A stretch of DNA of 27,302 nt. Origin: Paracoccaceae bacterium. GTDB taxonomy: Bacteria > Pseudomonadota > Alphaproteobacteria > Rhodobacterales > Rhodobacteraceae. The DNA lies in assembly GCA_016937725.1 (NCBI GenBank), contig JAFGVZ010000177.1, forward strand, positions 1-27,302, read 5' to 3'. Below, one piece after another: positions 14,999 through 23,900 of the stretch (position 1 is its first letter; every line of letters starts with the position of its first letter). The position numbers and the translations under genes were made by a program. A model generated the notes under the pieces. That model saw only the letters and a list, made by a program, of their open reading frames with translations. It was not told where the DNA came from and made no database searches.

Positions 14999-15769
14999 AT
15001 GGGGCCCGCATCCAGACAGCCGCAGCTCGCTGCCTTGACCACGCGGCTTGCCGCTTGCGACGCAGATCTGCGTGCCGCGCAGGCTTTGCGCTACCGCGTT
15101 TTCGTGGAAGAACTGGGCGGAGACGGCCCCATGGTAGATCATGCGGCAAAGCTGGAGCAGGATGCCTTCGATCCGTTATTCGATCATCTGCTGCTGATCG
15201 ACACAACCGGGGCAGAGCAGGTCGTGGGCGCTTACCGGTTACTGCCGAGCGACAGGTTGGGGCCACAAGGGCGCTTTTACTGCGATGGCGAGTTTGATCT
15301 TGCGCCGCTGCGCCGCTCTGGGCGGCGGCTTCTGGAATTGGGGCGCTCCTGCGTCGACCCTGCATATCGCGGCGGCGTGGCGATGCTGCTGATGTGGCAA
15401 GCCTTGGCAGATTATGCCATCACACGACAGGTGGAAATCTTGTTCGGGGCGGCAAGTTTCCCCGGCACTGATCTGGCAGCACTTGCGCAACCGTTAAGTT
15501 GGTTACACCACAATTATCTGGCTCCGCCGGATTTGGCCGTGCGCGCCAAGCCTGCGCGGCTGGATCACCTTCTACCGCTCGAACAAGTGGATGATCGCGC
15601 CGCGCGCGCGGCCATCCCGCCCCTCATTCGCAGTTATCTGCGTCTTGGGGCCTGCATTGGCGAAGGGGCGTTCGTGGATCATGCCTTCAACACTACCGAT
15701 GTGTGCATTATTCTAGATGCTGCGCGGCTTAGCTGGCATGCGAAGTCTTTGGTTGATCGCGCCATATGA
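14999..15769 (+). CDS. olsB: L-ornithine N(alpha)-acyltransferase OlsB
   Basis: This 256-residue GNAT-related protein transfers a 3-hydroxyacyl chain from ACP to ornithine, the first step of ornithine-lipid synthesis. Family features are LRYRVFVEELGGDGPMVDH near the N-terminus, LEQDAFDPLFDHLL, VVGAYRLL, LELGRSCVDPAYRGG and the PLSWLHHNYLAPP region. The ATG at 14999 has AGGA ten nt upstream. Earlier starts (TTG 14936, ATG 14945) are in frame but lack a well-placed SD. The stop overlaps the olsA start (ATGA), which supports translational coupling. The olsB-olsA pairing makes the assignment firm. Confidence 0.9.
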   Translation: MGPASRQPQLAALTTRLAACDADLRAAQALRYRVFVEELGGDGPMVDHAAKLEQDAFDPLFDHLLLIDTTGAEQVVGAYRLLPSDRLGPQGRFYCDGEFDLAPLRRSGRRLLELGRSCVDPAYRGGVAMLLMWQALADYAITRQVEILFGAASFPGTDLAALAQPLSWLHHNYLAPPDLAVRAKPARLDHLLPLEQVDDRAARAAIPPLIRSYLRLGACIGEGAFVDHAFNTTDVCIILDAARLSWHAKSLVDRAI

Positions 15770-16584
15770 GCACTTGGGATTCGTCAGACCCGCTGCCCTC
15801 CATGGTGCTGACAAAAGTCGAACGGCGCCGCGCTTTTCGCCGTTTTGCGGTTTTGTCTATGGGTCTGGTCCTTGGTTTGCTGGCATTGGTTTTGGCGCGC
15901 GTTGTGGAGCAGGTCACCCACGCGGGTGCGCGCCGGTTTTCGCCGCATGTGGTGCAGACCTATAGCCGGTTTTTGCTTTGGGGGATTGGGCTGCGCTGCG
16001 ATATGCGTGGAACGCCCTTGGCAGGGCGCGGCGCGATCGTGGCGAACCATGCGTCTTGGCTTGATATTTTCGTGCTGAATGCACTCACACCCGCGCTGTT
16101 TGTTGCCAAATCAGAGGTCTCGGGCTGGCCGGGTATCGGCTTTCTAACCCAGATTGCAGGCACGGTTTTCATCCGCCGCGACCGCCGAGAGGCGCAGGCC
16201 CAAACGCAGATTCTGGCGGCAGAGTTCCGGCGCGGCCATAAGCTGGTGTTTTTCCCAGAGGGCACGAGCACCGACAGCACCTTGGTCTTGCCCTTCAAGG
16301 CAACGTTGTTTCAGGCCTTTTTGGCACCGGCTATGCCTGCCGATATGGCGGTTCAACCCGTCAGCCTGCGTTACCATGCGCCAAGGGGCACCGATCCACG
16401 CTTTTATGGCTGGTGGGGTAGTATGGATTTTGCCAGCCATTTCCTGCGCGTTCTGGGCCAAAAAGACCAAGGGCATGTCACCATCACCTGTCACGCGCCG
16501 ATTGCTTTCAGCCCCGGCATGACCCGCAAGGTCTTGGCCCAGCGGGCCGAAGCCGCCGTGCATGCCGGGTTCAAGGACGGCTAG
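15766..16584 (+). CDS. olsA: Lyso-ornithine lipid O-acyltransferase OlsA (PlsC family)
   Basis: This 272-residue acyltransferase has an N-terminal membrane helix (about 26-46) and a PlsC domain. Catalytic HX4D is HASWLD with H95 and D100, and FPEGT at 163-167 binds the acceptor phosphate in the wider family. Coupled by ATGA overlap to olsB, it is assigned as the second step, adding an ester-linked acyl chain to lyso-ornithine lipid. Some OlsA proteins also acylate lysophosphatidate, so dual use is possible. Its TAG stop shares the palindrome CTAG (16581-16584) with the stop of the convergent reductase gene. Confidence 0.9.
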   Translation: MSTWDSSDPLPSMVLTKVERRRAFRRFAVLSMGLVLGLLALVLARVVEQVTHAGARRFSPHVVQTYSRFLLWGIGLRCDMRGTPLAGRGAIVANHASWLDIFVLNALTPALFVAKSEVSGWPGIGFLTQIAGTVFIRRDRREAQAQTQILAAEFRRGHKLVFFPEGTSTDSTLVLPFKATLFQAFLAPAMPADMAVQPVSLRYHAPRGTDPRFYGWWGSMDFASHFLRVLGQKDQGHVTITCHAPIAFSPGMTRKVLAQRAEAAVHAGFKDG

Positions 16585-17123
16585 CGGCGCGCTTCCGCAG
16601 CTTGGCGCAGCGCACCCATCAGGTCATCGAGCAGGTTTTGATAGCTTTCAGTCACCAATGCGCCGCTTTCGTCGAAATGGTCCTTCGGGCTGGCCAGCAA
16701 CATCTCTGGCCCTTGCAGGATCAGCGGGCGAAACGGCACCATCATCAGCCGCAAGGCGAATTGGGTGCGTTCACCACCTGCGCGGCCTGCGGCGGCGGAT
16801 ACAAGCGCTACGGGCTTGCCCGTCCAAGGCTGGCCACCCCGGCTTAGCCAGTCGAGCGCGTTTTTCAGAACACCGGGCGGGGCCTTGTTGTATTCCGGGC
16901 AGGCAATGACGACAGCATCGGCGGCTTTGACCTGCTCTTTCAGGCGGGTCACTTCGGCGGGAATTCCCTGCGCTTCAAGGTCTTCGTCAAACAGCGGCAG
17001 GCGCAGATCACCTTCGACAAAGGTCGCGGGGCCAAAGGATTTCGCGGCGGAATGCATCAGTTTGCGGTTGAAGCTTTCGGCGCGCAACGAGCCGCACAGG
17101 CCCATCAAGGTCAAATCGCTCAT
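16581..17123 (-). CDS. NAD(P)H-dependent FMN reductase
   Basis: This 180-residue flavodoxin-fold protein has FMN phosphate-binding GSLRAESFNRKL near residue 11, PEYNKAPPGVLKNALDWLSR near 77-96, and a glycine-rich SAAAGRAGGERTQF stretch. This is the NADPH-dependent FMN reductase family (ChrR/YieF/SsuE-like), whose members reduce quinones, azo dyes or chromate. The start at 17123 has an AAGGAAA SD. It is divergent from the ThDP enzyme gene with a 16-bp palindrome between them, and convergent with olsA. The physiological substrate is unknown. Confidence 0.9.
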   Translation of the reverse strand: MSDLTLMGLCGSLRAESFNRKLMHSAAKSFGPATFVEGDLRLPLFDEDLEAQGIPAEVTRLKEQVKAADAVVIACPEYNKAPPGVLKNALDWLSRGGQPWTGKPVALVSAAAGRAGGERTQFALRLMMVPFRPLILQGPEMLLASPKDHFDESGALVTESYQNLLDDLMGALRQAAEARR

Positions 17124-17180
17124 GGTTTTCCTTTCTTCGTTTTGCCTTAGCTAAGAGCCAAGTAGCCGAAAGCAACCCGG

Positions 17181-17196
17181 TTGCGCTTGCGCAACA
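17181..17196. promoter_or_regulatory. 16-bp palindrome, candidate operator
   Basis: GTTGCGC and GCGCAAC form a perfect inverted repeat around TT in the 112-bp divergent region between the FMN reductase and the ThDP enzyme. Its size and symmetry fit a dimeric repressor or activator (for example MarR- or GntR-type). No regulator gene is adjacent in the window. Confidence 0.45.
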
Positions 17197-17235
17197 TGTG
17201 CAGCAGGTTTGAGAAAACGCAGACAGGAGAGCGAG

Positions 17236-18894
17236 ATGACCCTACGCCACGGCGGACAAATTCTGGTGGACCAGTTGAAAGCGCAAGGCGTGCGGCGGGT
17301 GTTTTCCGTGCCGGGCGAAAGTTTTCTGGCCGCTTTGGACGGGCTGCACGAGTCCGGTATTGAGAACATCGTCTGCCGCCATGAAGGTGGGGCCGTGATG
17401 ATGGCCGAAGCCCATGCCAAGCTGACGGGCAGGCCGGGTGTTGCCTTTGTCACGCGCGGGCCGGGGGCGACCAACGGGTCGGCAGGCATTCATGTGGCCA
17501 AGCAGGATTCGACCCCGCTCATTCTGTTCGTGGGCCAGATTGACAACCGCCACCGCGACCGTGAGGCGTTTCAGGAAGTGGATTACCGCGCCGTGTTCGG
17601 CCCCTTGGCCAAATGGGCGGCAGAGGTGGACCAGACAGAGCGGCTGCCGGAATATATCAGCCGCGCCTTTCACGTGGCGCAGTCCGGGCGTCCCGGTCCA
17701 GTGGTGTTGGCCTTGCCCGAAAACATGCTGTCGGCGTGCGCCGATGTGCCCGACATCCCGCCCGTCGCGCCCATGCCGCCCTCGGTTTGCGGTGAGCAGA
17801 TTGATGCGGTGCTGGAGAAGCTTTGCCAAGCCGAACGCCCTTTGGTCATCGCGGGCGGGTCGGTGTGGTCGGCGCAAGCGGCGCAAGACCTTACGCGCTT
17901 TGCCGAAGGGTTCGGCCTGCCGGTTTGCTGCACGTTTCGGCGGATGGACCGGATCGACAACCGCCACCCGAATTACGCGGGCGATTTGTCGGTGGGCATG
18001 AATCCCAAGTTGGGCCAGCGTCTGCGCGATGCCGATTGCCTGTTGGTGATCGGATCGCGTTTGGGCGACATCGTGACGGGCAGTTATGAGCATGTTGACC
18101 CGGCCAATCCCGGCAAGACGATCATCCATATTCACTCCGACCCGGACGAACTGGGCCGCGTGTTCCGTCCCGATCTGGGGCTGGCCGCCCCGGCGGTCGA
18201 TGTGCTGGCACGTCTGGCGCGGCGCGACCCGCCTGCGCGCCCCGACTGGTCGGCATGGACAAAGGCGGCGCGCGCCGATTATCTGGAGTGGATCACCCCC
18301 CGTGAAACGCCCGGCACGGTTAAGCTGGAACAAATCTTGTGCGCGCTCTCGGACCTGCTGCCCGATGATGCCATTGTCACCAACGGTGCGGGCAATTTCG
18401 CGGCGTTCCTGCACCGCTATTTCCGCGCGCGGGCCTTTCCCGGGCATCTCGCCCCGACATCCGGGTCGATGGGCTATGGCTTTCCTGCGGCGATTTCCGC
18501 GAAGCTGGAGCACCCTGACCGCGCTGTGGTCTGCGTGGCCGGTGACGGCGATTTCCAGATGACGCTGAACGAGCTCTCCACCGCGCGCCAATATGGGGCG
18601 AATGTGGTCGTGATTGTCTGCAACAATGGCCAATATGGCACAATCCGCATGCATCAGGAAAAGACCTATCCGGGGCGGGTGAGCGGCACGCAATTGTTCA
18701 ACCCGGATTACGCGGCGCTGGTGCGCGCTTACGGTGGGCATGGGGAATGCGTGCGGGCGACTGATGAGTTTGCACCGGCTTTGGACCGCGCGCTAAATGC
18801 GGGCTTGCCCGCTGTCATCGAACTGGTCTTGGACCCGGACGCGCTGTCGCCGGGTCTGACGATTGAAGGGGCGCGGGCTTTGGCTGGATACTGA
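17236..18894 (+). CDS. Thiamine-diphosphate-dependent enzyme, acetolactate-synthase-like
   Basis: This 552-residue protein has the three-domain layout of the acetolactate synthase/pyruvate oxidase superfamily. The N-terminal Pyr domain carries catalytic E50 in CRHEGGAVMMAEAHA, followed by FVTRGPGATNG. The middle domain lies at about 190-330. The C-terminal PP domain has GDG at 436-438 followed by 24 residues and NN at 463-464, the ThDP/Mg motif. The ATG at 17236 has an AGGAGAG SD and fits the conserved N-terminus. No ilvN-type regulatory subunit is nearby, and the stand-alone context with a flavin reductase argues against the housekeeping IlvB. The substrate is unassigned; a decarboxylase or carboligase of 2-oxo acids is likely. 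Confidence 0.85.
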   Translation: MTLRHGGQILVDQLKAQGVRRVFSVPGESFLAALDGLHESGIENIVCRHEGGAVMMAEAHAKLTGRPGVAFVTRGPGATNGSAGIHVAKQDSTPLILFVGQIDNRHRDREAFQEVDYRAVFGPLAKWAAEVDQTERLPEYISRAFHVAQSGRPGPVVLALPENMLSACADVPDIPPVAPMPPSVCGEQIDAVLEKLCQAERPLVIAGGSVWSAQAAQDLTRFAEGFGLPVCCTFRRMDRIDNRHPNYAGDLSVGMNPKLGQRLRDADCLLVIGSRLGDIVTGSYEHVDPANPGKTIIHIHSDPDELGRVFRPDLGLAAPAVDVLARLARRDPPARPDWSAWTKAARADYLEWITPRETPGTVKLEQILCALSDLLPDDAIVTNGAGNFAAFLHRYFRARAFPGHLAPTSGSMGYGFPAAISAKLEHPDRAVVCVAGDGDFQMTLNELSTARQYGANVVVIVCNNGQYGTIRMHQEKTYPGRVSGTQLFNPDYAALVRAYGGHGECVRATDEFAPALDRALNAGLPAVIELVLDPDALSPGLTIEGARALAGY

Positions 18895-18926
18895 GGCGCG
18901 CGGGACAAGGGCGAAGCCCGCCGCGC

Positions 18927-18957
18927 AATCGGCGGGCCGTCCCGCGGCCTGCCGATT
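18927..18957 (+). terminator. 13-bp hairpin after the ThDP enzyme gene
   Basis: Positions 18927-18939 pair with 18945-18957 (13 bp with one G-T wobble) over a 5-nt loop, 32 nt after the stop codon. Only TTGG-type sequence follows, so a classic U-tract is missing. It is a likely transcript 3'-end structure. The rest of 18895-19073 shows no gene. Confidence 0.55.
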
Positions 18958-19073
18958 TGGCTGACCAAGCCGCATAGAGGGCCCGGTTTACGGATTTGGC
19001 CACCATAAAGCGCCTAAGAGCTCTGGTCGGATCGGCAGTCCCCGGCCCGCAGCTTGCGCTCGATCACGGACTC

Positions 19074-19105
19074 AAAAAACCGGCGCACCATGTGGCCGCC
19101 GGTTT
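19074..19105 (-). terminator. Rho-independent terminator of gap
   Basis: AAACCGGCG (19077-19085) pairs with CGCCGGTTT (19097-19105). The loop contains a further CAC/GTG match. Read leftward, the stem is followed by a run of six T (complement of the A-run ending at 19079). It lies 25 nt after the gap stop codon, in the right orientation for the gap transcript. Confidence 0.88.
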
Positions 19106-19130
19106 GAAGCTTCTGGAACTTGACTTGCGA

Positions 19131-20135
19131 TCAGTGGATCAACCGTCCCATCGCCGCAGCCACATCGGCCATGCGGCACGAGAAGCCCCATTCATTGTCA
19201 TACCATGCCAGCACGCGCACGGTGCGCCCGCCCACGACCTTGGTCTGGTCGGGCGCGAAGATGGACGAATACGGCGTGTGGTTAAAGTCGATCGAGACTT
19301 TCGGCTCCGGGTCATAAGCCAGCACGGCCCCCATCGACCCCTCGGCGGCGCGGCGCACAATCTCGTTCACCTCTGCCACAGTCACGTCACGGCCCGCCTG
19401 AAAGGTCAGGTCCACGGCGCTGACATTCGGGGTGGGCACACGCAAGGCGGTTCCGTCCAGTTTGCCCGCCAGTTCCGGCAGCACTTCGCCCAAGGCTTTG
19501 GCAGCGCCGGTCGAGGTCGGGATCATCGCCATCGCGGCGGCGCGCGCGCGATACAGGTCCTTGTGGCGGCGGTCCAGCGTTGGCTGGTCGCCCGTGTAGC
19601 TGTGCACCGTGGTCATGATGCCCGCTTCAATGCCGATGGCGTCATTCAGCACCTTGGCCAAGGGCGCAAGGCAATTCGTCGTGCACGACCCGTTCGATAC
19701 GACCAACTGATCGCTGCGCAGGCTGCGATGATTGACGCCATACACAATGGTCGCATCGGCATTCTTCGCGGGGGCCGAAACCAGCACCCGGCTTGCGCCA
19801 CGGCCCAAGTGGACAGCGGCCTTGTCGCGTTCGTTGAACTGGCCGGTGCATTCCAGCACCACATCCACGCCGTCCCAATCCAGTTCCTGCGGGTCGTAAG
19901 TGGACATGACCTTGATCGGGCCGCGACCCAGATCCAGCGTATCGCCCTCGACCCGGATGCTGCCGGGGAAGCGGCCATGCACGCTGTCGTATTTCAGCAA
20001 ATGGGCATTGGTCTCAATCGGGCCTGTCGCGTTGATCTTGACGACTTCAACATCATTGCGCGCACTTTCCGCGATATGTGCCAGCGTGCAGCGCCCGATG
20101 CGCCCGAACCCGTTGATCCCGATGGTGATGGTCAT
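19131..20135 (-). CDS. gap: Glyceraldehyde-3-phosphate dehydrogenase with atypical cofactor-site residues
   Basis: This 334-residue phosphorylating GAPDH has the Rossmann motif GINGFGRIGR at the N-terminus, SNGSCTTNC with nucleophile C151, H178 in MTTVHSYTGDQ, and LAWYDNEWGFS near the C-terminus. At the position of the NAD-selecting aspartate (D32 in Bacillus GAPDH) it has A36 in INATGP. At the Leu187-Pro188 pair it has R189-R190 in LDRRHKDL. Both changes suggest room and charge for the NADP 2'-phosphate. The ATG at 20135 is preferred over one five codons upstream because the fold starts MTITIGINGFG. The gene stands alone with its own terminator. No pgk or tkt is adjacent. Confidence 0.95.
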   Translation of the reverse strand: MTITIGINGFGRIGRCTLAHIAESARNDVEVVKINATGPIETNAHLLKYDSVHGRFPGSIRVEGDTLDLGRGPIKVMSTYDPQELDWDGVDVVLECTGQFNERDKAAVHLGRGASRVLVSAPAKNADATIVYGVNHRSLRSDQLVVSNGSCTTNCLAPLAKVLNDAIGIEAGIMTTVHSYTGDQPTLDRRHKDLYRARAAAMAMIPTSTGAAKALGEVLPELAGKLDGTALRVPTPNVSAVDLTFQAGRDVTVAEVNEIVRRAAEGSMGAVLAYDPEPKVSIDFNHTPYSSIFAPDQTKVVGGRTVRVLAWYDNEWGFSCRMADVAAAMGRLIH

Positions 20136-20304
20136 ATCGTCTCTCCGCAATCTGGTTATGGGCGGTATAGCCAGCGCCCGAAGGCGAAAAAAGGGCGAAA
20201 ATCGTTTGTTAATCAGACGTTAGCGCAATCTTGGACTGATAGCGCAACCATCGGGGTGGCGCTTCGGACATACCGCAGGACCTTAGCGCTGCACGCGCCA
20301 TTGC

Positions 20305-20324
20305 AAAAAATCCGCTCAGCGGAT
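20305..20324 (-). terminator. Small minus-strand terminator-like hairpin upstream of gap
   Basis: ATCCGC (20310-20315) pairs with GCGGAT (20319-20324) over a 3-nt loop. Read leftward, the stem is followed by six T. No minus-strand gene ends here. It would stop an antisense or small RNA made from the 20330-20500 region, or it may be a chance match because the stem is only 6 bp. The remainder of 20136-20360 shows no gene and presumably holds the gap promoter. Confidence 0.4.
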
Positions 20325-20360
20325 AACCGACTTTCCACCTTGTCGCGAAAGAACCGCACG

Positions 20361-20888
20361 TTGTCTTTGCTGGAAAACATATTTGAATTGATCGACATGC
20401 GGTCGTTTTCGTCGGTCTGGTTTTGGATCGTGTTGGCGATAGCCTGGTCGTCGGCATCGCAAACCGTGATGGGCGCGCCCTATGATCTGATCTTGAAAGC
20501 GCGCCGCAAAGGCGGGCAAGCGTCAGAGGATTTGAACACGATTGTCGGCATCTTCGTGCGTCGCCGATTGACGGTGGTGCGCCGCGCGGGCCATTGGGTG
20601 CTTGGCTTTCAGGTCATGGTTTTGACCGCGGTTTGCATCATGGCTTTTGGCTACGGTCTGGAATTTGCGCAAGCGGTGTTTTTGCTGTTCCTGCCATTGG
20701 CGCTGACCCAGTTTATGGCCGTGCGGCTGGCTTTCCGGATAGAACATGACCATATGCGCGACGAACGTCTGCATCGCGCGCTGTTGCGTCACAGACTTTG
20801 GGTGCAGTTGATTGGGCTTATCGCGATTTTCGTGACCGCGATCTGGGGCATGCTACATGTGATGACCGCGTCGGTGCTCGGTTTTTAG
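20361..20888 (+). CDS. Four-helix membrane protein, Rhodobacterales 'SufBCD complex component' family
   Basis: This protein of about 175 residues has a short N-terminal segment ending ENIFELIDMRSFSSVWFW. One hydrophobic helix follows (about 20-36), then a basic, soluble stretch with ARRKGG and RRRLTVVRR. Further helices lie at about 86-125, and a last one at about 150-170. The IDMRSFSSVWFW block is typical of a Rhodobacterales protein often labelled a component of the SufBCD complex, although no Suf genes are nearby and I cannot support that function. The start is uncertain. TTG at 20361 covers the conserved FELIDMRSF block, while ATG at 20397 would lose it. It is 56 nt upstream of mfd on the same strand. 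Confidence 0.65.
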   Translation: MSLLENIFELIDMRSFSSVWFWIVLAIAWSSASQTVMGAPYDLILKARRKGGQASEDLNTIVGIFVRRRLTVVRRAGHWVLGFQVMVLTAVCIMAFGYGLEFAQAVFLLFLPLALTQFMAVRLAFRIEHDHMRDERLHRALLRHRLWVQLIGLIAIFVTAIWGMLHVMTASVLGF

Positions 20889-20944
20889 CGCTTGGCCGCG
20901 GCACGCGGACCGGGTGTTTCACAGCAAGGACATATACAGGACGA

Positions 20945-23900
20945 ATGACCAAAGCAGCTTCCCGGATCATCATGGGCGGTGCGCCCGAAGGCTTTGACGC
21001 AGCGCTTCTGAAACGTGAATTGGACCGCGCAAGCGGCACGCTGGTGCATGTCGCGCGCGATGACAAACGGTCCGAGGCGATGGCGCAGGCTATGGCTTTT
21101 TTCGCGCCCGAGGTCACGGTGCTGCGCTTTCCCGCGTGGGATTGCCTGCCGTTTGACCGGGTGTCGCCCAACCCGGACATTTCCGCCGCGCGCATGGCCA
21201 CGCTTGCGGCCTTGGCCCATGGGGTGCCGGGGCAGTTCGTGCTGCTGACAACCCTGTCGGCGGCCACGCAATATGTGCCTGCGCCTGATGTGGTCGCGGA
21301 TGCGTCGTTTCAGGCCAGTGTCGGCAAACGGCTGGATGAAAAGGCGCTGCGCGACTGGTTGGTGCGCATGGGCTTTTCCCAAGCGCCCACCGTATCGGAA
21401 CCGGGCGACTATGCCATTCGTGGCGGGATTTTCGACATTTACCCACCGGGCGAGACCGGCCCAGTGCGGTTGGACCTGTTCGGCGATGTGCTGGACGGCG
21501 CGCGCCGCTTCGACCCGGTCACGCAGCGCAGCCTTGAGAAGCTGAGCCGTGTCGAATTCGCGCCGGTATCCGAGATCATCTTGGATCAAGCTGCGATCAC
21601 CCGATTTCGACAGAATTACCGTGTGGAATTTGGCGCGGTCGGCAATGACGATCCGCTATACGAGGCGGTCAGCGCGGGCCGCAAGCATCAGGGGATGGAG
21701 CATTGGCTGCCCTTCTTCCACGCGAAAATGGCCACGCTGTTCGACTATATCCCAAACGCCGCCCTTATACTGGACGAGCAATTCGATGCCTTGCGCGCCG
21801 CCCGCTGGGAGAGCATCGCCGACCAATACGACGCAAGGCGCGAAGCAATGGGCGCGAAAGGCCGGATGGATACGGTCTACAAACCTTGCCCACCTGAACT
21901 TCTTTATCTGGATGGGGTCGCATGGGACGCAGCCCTCGCCCCGCGCCGCGTGATCCGCCTGCAAGCCGCGCCCACCGCGCCGGGGCCGGGCGTGTTGGAT
22001 GCGGGCGGGCGCATGGGCCGCAGTTTTGCACCAGAACGCCAATCGGGTGCCAATGTGTTCGATGCGCTGGCCGATCACATAGCCGCGCGGCGCAAGCTGG
22101 GGTCCGTTGTTCTGGCCAGCCATTCCGAGGGTGCGCGCGAACGCCTGCAAGGATTGTTGGAAGATCACGGCGCAGGTGCGGCGACTGAAATTACCAGCGC
22201 GCGCGACATGGATGCCAAGACGAAGGGTCTGTATCTGACCATCTGGCCGCTGGAGGCCGGGTTCGAAACCCCCGATCTGACGGTGATTTCCGAGCAGGAC
22301 GTGCTGGGCGACCGCCTTGTCAGTCGCAAATCCAAGCGCAAGCGGGCCGAGAATTTCCTGACCGAAGCGCAGACGCTCAGCCCCGGAGACCTGATCGTGC
22401 ATGTCGATCATGGGGTGGGCCGCTACACGGGTCTGGAAACCATCACCGCCATGGGCGCGCCGCACGAATGCATCGCGCTGGAATATGCGGGCGGCGATCG
22501 GCTGTTCCTGCCGGTCGAGAATATCGAACTTCTGTCGCGCTATGGGCATGAAGAAGGCTTGCTGGATAAGCTGGGCGGTGGGGCATGGCAGGCCAAAAAG
22601 GCCAAGCTGAAGCAACGCATCCGCGAGATTGCCGACAAGCTGATCCGCATCGCGGCTGAGCGGCAGTTGCGCAAAGCACAGGAATTCATCGCACCCGAAG
22701 GGCTGTGGGACGAATTTCTTGCGCGCTTTCCCTATGCCGAAACCGATGACCAGTTGAACGCGATTGCCGATGTGGTGTCGGATTTCGAATCTGGCCGCCC
22801 GATGGACCGGCTGGTGGTGGGCGATGTGGGTTTTGGCAAGACCGAAGTCGCCATGCGCGCAGCCTTCATCGCCGCCATGTCGGGGGTGCAGGTCGCCGTG
22901 ATCGCGCCGACCACGCTTTTGGCGCGGCAGCATTTCAAAACCTTTGCCGAACGATTCCGGGGGTTCCCGATCAACGTGCGCCCGCTGTCGCGCTTTGTCT
23001 CTGCCAAGGACGCCACCGCCACGCGCGAGGGCATCAACAAAGGCACGGTCGATATTGTCATCGGAACCCATGCGCTGTTGGCGAAATCGGTCAAGTTTGC
23101 CAATCTGGGCCTGTTGGTGATTGATGAAGAACAACATTTCGGAGTGGGCCACAAAGAGCGGCTGAAAGACTTGCGCTCGGATGTGCATGTGCTGACGCTG
23201 ACCGCCACGCCCATTCCACGCACCTTGCAATTGTCGCTGACGGGTGTGCGCGATCTGTCGATTATCCAGACCCCGCCCGTCGACCGCTTGGCAATCCGGA
23301 CCTATGTCAGCGAATTCGACACGCTCACCCTGCGTGAAGCGATCCTGCGCGAGCATTATCGAGGTGGTCAAAGCTTCTTCGTGGCGCCGCGCATTGCTGA
23401 TTTGCCGGAACTGGAAGAATTCCTGCGCAATCATGTGCCAGAAGTGAGTTTCGTGACCGCCAATGGCCAGATGGCGGCGGGCGATCTGGATGAACGCATG
23501 AACGCCTTCTACGATGGCAAATATGACGTGCTGCTGGCCACAAGCATTGTCGAATCCGGCCTCGATATTCCGCGTGCCAACACCATGATCGTGCACCGCG
23601 CCGACATGTTCGGGCTGGCGCAGCTTTACCAGATAAGGGGGCGCGTAGGCCGCTCGAAAACTCGTGCCTATTGCTTCCTGACCACCAAGCCGCGCCTGCC
23701 CCTGACACCGCAGGCCGAGCGGCGGCTGAAACTGCTCGCCTCGCTCGACAGCCTTGGGGCGGGGTTCAATCTGGCGTCGCATGACATGGACCTGCGCGGC
23801 GCGGGCAATATCCTGGGCGAGGAGCAGTCGGGCCATATCAAGGAAGTCGGCTACGAACTTTACCAGCAGATGCTGGAAGAAACGATCGCCAAGATCCGAT

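Noticed and set aside
15501..15507. A TGTAACC element on the minus strand inside olsB.
   Set aside because: It is within coding sequence, with no matching -10 and no minus-strand gene to serve.
17242..18741. A 499-codon open frame on the minus strand opposite the ThDP enzyme gene.
   Set aside because: The composition is typical of an antisense shadow and no family features are present; the plus-strand gene has all the expected motifs.
18961..19073. A possible tRNA-like or small RNA gene in the gap between the ThDP enzyme gene and gap.
   Set aside because: No cloverleaf, T-loop or conserved tRNA bases could be laid out; only terminator-type hairpins are present.
20209..20223. TTAA-N7-TTAG, close to a CtrA binding box, upstream of gap.
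   Set aside because: It has one mismatch and no independent support; such matches are expected by chance in this much sequence, and gap is not a usual CtrA target.
18996..20360. The long plus-strand open frame that runs antisense through gap and joins the membrane protein gene.
   Set aside because: The part before about 20361 is antisense to gap and has no conserved features. Only the C-terminal portion is a real gene.
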